Assembly: GCA_009760855.2 (NCBI GenBank)
Contig: WPIO01000101.1
Span: 670,001 to 732,000, forward strand
Direction of reading: 5' to 3'
DNA from: Cristatella mucedo
Lineage: Eukaryota; Bryozoa; Phylactolaemata; Cristatellidae
Length of the DNA stretch: 62,000 bases
Below the pieces are notes generated by a model. That model saw only the letters and a program-made list of their open reading frames with translations. It was not told the origin of the DNA and searched no databases. The position numbers and the translations under genes were made by a program. Below, in pieces: positions 60,660 to 62,000 of this stretch. Position 1 is the stretch's first letter, and every line of letters starts with the position of its first letter.

Positions 60660-61216
60660 AAGTCTGTGTAGCGAACAATTTGATTATTTTCTGTGAGTGT
60701 ATAAGTAAAGTTTAATCGCGCAAATTGTAAATGCAAGCGAATTGCTTCAAGATCTCAAACCTCAGCGGCAGTGACAGGATTATTGAATAAGCCTAAATGG
60801 AATTGCTGTTTGTCTACACAAATATATGACTCATATTTATTTGCTCTCTTGTTAAAACTAACGCCAATATAATTGGAAGAAGTATTTTTTCACTTTTCCT
60901 TGCTTCTGTTATTTTCTGAATGATTAGCAATTCTCAGATTACAAATTCTATTATCAGATTTAATAGAATTTTCATGATCAAGTTCAAAAGTTGGCATCTC
61001 CTCATACATAATCATCCATGCAATTCTATGAACCATATATTGCTTTAAATCAATACATATAACCCTTTAGCCATCCTTATCAAACGAACCGGCTTTACTT
61101 CCAATTCTTGCTTTACCACCCCTATTTACTCTCCAAAAGATTTTCCCAGTATCTGGGTTATAGTCTAATAGTTCCAAAACTCGGTTTCTAAAAGCACAAA
61201 CTTCATCACGATTCAT
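60656..61216 (-). pseudogene. HNH-AP2 endonuclease relic with three in-frame stops
   Basis: A 187-codon frame read without any frameshift but with TAA at codon 50 (61,067-61,069), TGA at codon 109 (60,890-60,892) and TGA at codon 154 (60,755-60,757). The N-terminal part has LLDYNPDTGKIFWRVNRGGK. The HNH part has MVHRIAWMIMYEEMPTFELD followed by His and NRICNLRIANHSENNR. The C-terminal part, NYIGVSFNKRANKYESYIC to DLEAIRLHLQFARLNF, is an AP2-type DNA-binding domain. HNH-AP2 proteins are mobile homing-type endonucleases common in phages and large DNA viruses. Confidence 0.85.
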
Positions 61217-61270
61217 TTCTTAATATACAATAGTTTTATTTGCCTTTAAATAAAAATTAATTCTTATAGA

Positions 61271-62000
61271 ATGGAGTACCATGAGACAAAGTTGAAACTG
61301 TCAGATCATCAAGTAAACTTAATACATAAGTCTGACAAACCTATTTCAATAAGATTAAAAAAAGAAGACCTATCAGACACAGTTCCAATCTTTGTAACAA
61401 AAACACAACTTGCTAGAATTAAAAAGTGTAAGTCAAAAAACACTGGCATACAATTGAATCTAAGTTTGAAGCAATTAAAACAGAATAAAAAATTGGCTCA
61501 GGAATTGTTGATTTCATAAATAAACTGTCTGGTGGAAGGGAATTTCATCTGAAACTACCGAATGGTATTAAATCAGAGAATGTTTCAGGTGGAAGTTTTA
61601 ACAATACTGGAAAATATAGCTATGTAGGCTCAGGAACAAAATTTACTCAAAGGAAGAATGAATCTTATGAAGACGTAAATGATTTAGACCGACGGGCCCT
61701 TATCCATGATCATGACTATACCGAAACTTCATCTATGCCTGAGCCTTAAAGAACACAAATAAGAAACTTGTCAGACTTGGTATTAGCTGAATCTGCTGCT
61801 AGAATTGCTCTTGATCCAAGACAGCCTGCGTATGTTCGTGAAGATGCTAAACGGTTGCAGCGGTAATAATGGCTAAGGCAAAATTGGGCTTAGGGATTGG
61901 TGGAGCTCTAAACGATTCATTTGCTACAGATTTTCTCAAAGATAAAGTAAGTAATCCTGCTAGTCTGAATAAGATAAAAATTTATGCTCGTGGAATTGTT
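61271..62000 (+). pseudogene. Virion protein with parvovirus-type phospholipase A2 domain, broken and running off the window
   Basis: The first 82 residues (61,271-61,519) contain KPISIRLKKEDLSDTVPIFV and TKTQLARIKKCKSKNTGIQL, a short conserved form seen in Polinton and adintovirus proteins. A one-base shift near 61,490 leads into LSGGREFHLKLPNG and a PLA2 region: YVGSGTKFTQRKNESYEDVN (calcium-loop-like YxGxG) and LDRRALIHDHDY (catalytic HDxxY). A TAA follows at 61,747, then matching sequence LVLAESAARIALDPRQPAY and, shifted, AKAKLGLGIGG to the edge. In parvoviruses this domain helps the particle leave endosomes; the same role is inferred. As written it is not intact. Confidence 0.82.

Noticed and set aside
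50880-62000. Bacterial or phage contamination as the source of the AT-rich end
   Set aside because: The polymerase is interrupted by the same LINE-A family found elsewhere in the window, with a target duplication, which places it in the host genome. The tail-fibre-like genes alone would have been ambiguous.

Overview
This is a stretch of an animal nuclear genome, probably an invertebrate bilaterian; I cannot name the species. The evidence is spliceosomal introns with GT-AG (and one GC-AG) boundaries, metazoan genes (BRF1, a BTBD3/BTBD6-type BTB-BACK-PHR gene, a TDRD9-like helicase exon), non-LTR retrotransposons, a tRNA-derived SINE family, long CA and GA microsatellites, and an endogenous Polinton/adintovirus-like element.

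Layout. Positions 1-1,506 hold a decayed LINE 3' end and one minus-strand DEAH-helicase exon (TDRD9-like). Positions 1,500-13,600 hold only repeats and anonymous DNA, including a large inverted duplication at 8,465-9,973 set among diverged 13-bp repeats. Positions 14,223-40,866 are one minus-strand gene, BRF1 (RNA polymerase III initiation factor TFIIIB subunit). I assembled it as 15 coding exons whose splice phases all agree, giving a predicted 738-residue protein. Its 12.1-kb intron 4 (26,440-38,560) contains a complete or nearly complete second gene on the opposite strand at 33,204-36,615, a BTBD6/BTBD3 homologue in five exons. The introns are also filled with microsatellites, LINE fragments and SINEs. 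Positions 40,900-50,550 are intergenic: LINEs, SINEs, a small MITE, and a GC-richer stretch with no recognisable exon.

From about 50,560 to the right edge the composition becomes strongly AT-rich and the content viral. A 200-bp imperfect palindrome at the junction may be the element terminus. It is followed by a protein-primed type B DNA polymerase gene, several small genes, three minus-strand genes with phage-tail-fibre-like repeats, a hydrophobic adenovirus-pX-like protein, an HNH-AP2 endonuclease relic, and a protein with a parvovirus-type phospholipase A2 domain that runs off the window. No integrase, major capsid, protease or packaging ATPase is visible, so the element continues beyond the right edge or is incomplete. 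Several genes carry frameshifts or in-frame stops, and a LINE has inserted into the polymerase gene with a 6-bp target duplication, so this copy is a decaying endogenous element.

The two most notable observations are the opposite-strand nesting of a BTBD6-like gene inside BRF1, which I recall is also the human arrangement, and the unusual gene complement of the viral element. All family assignments come from reading the translations by eye; no database search was run.
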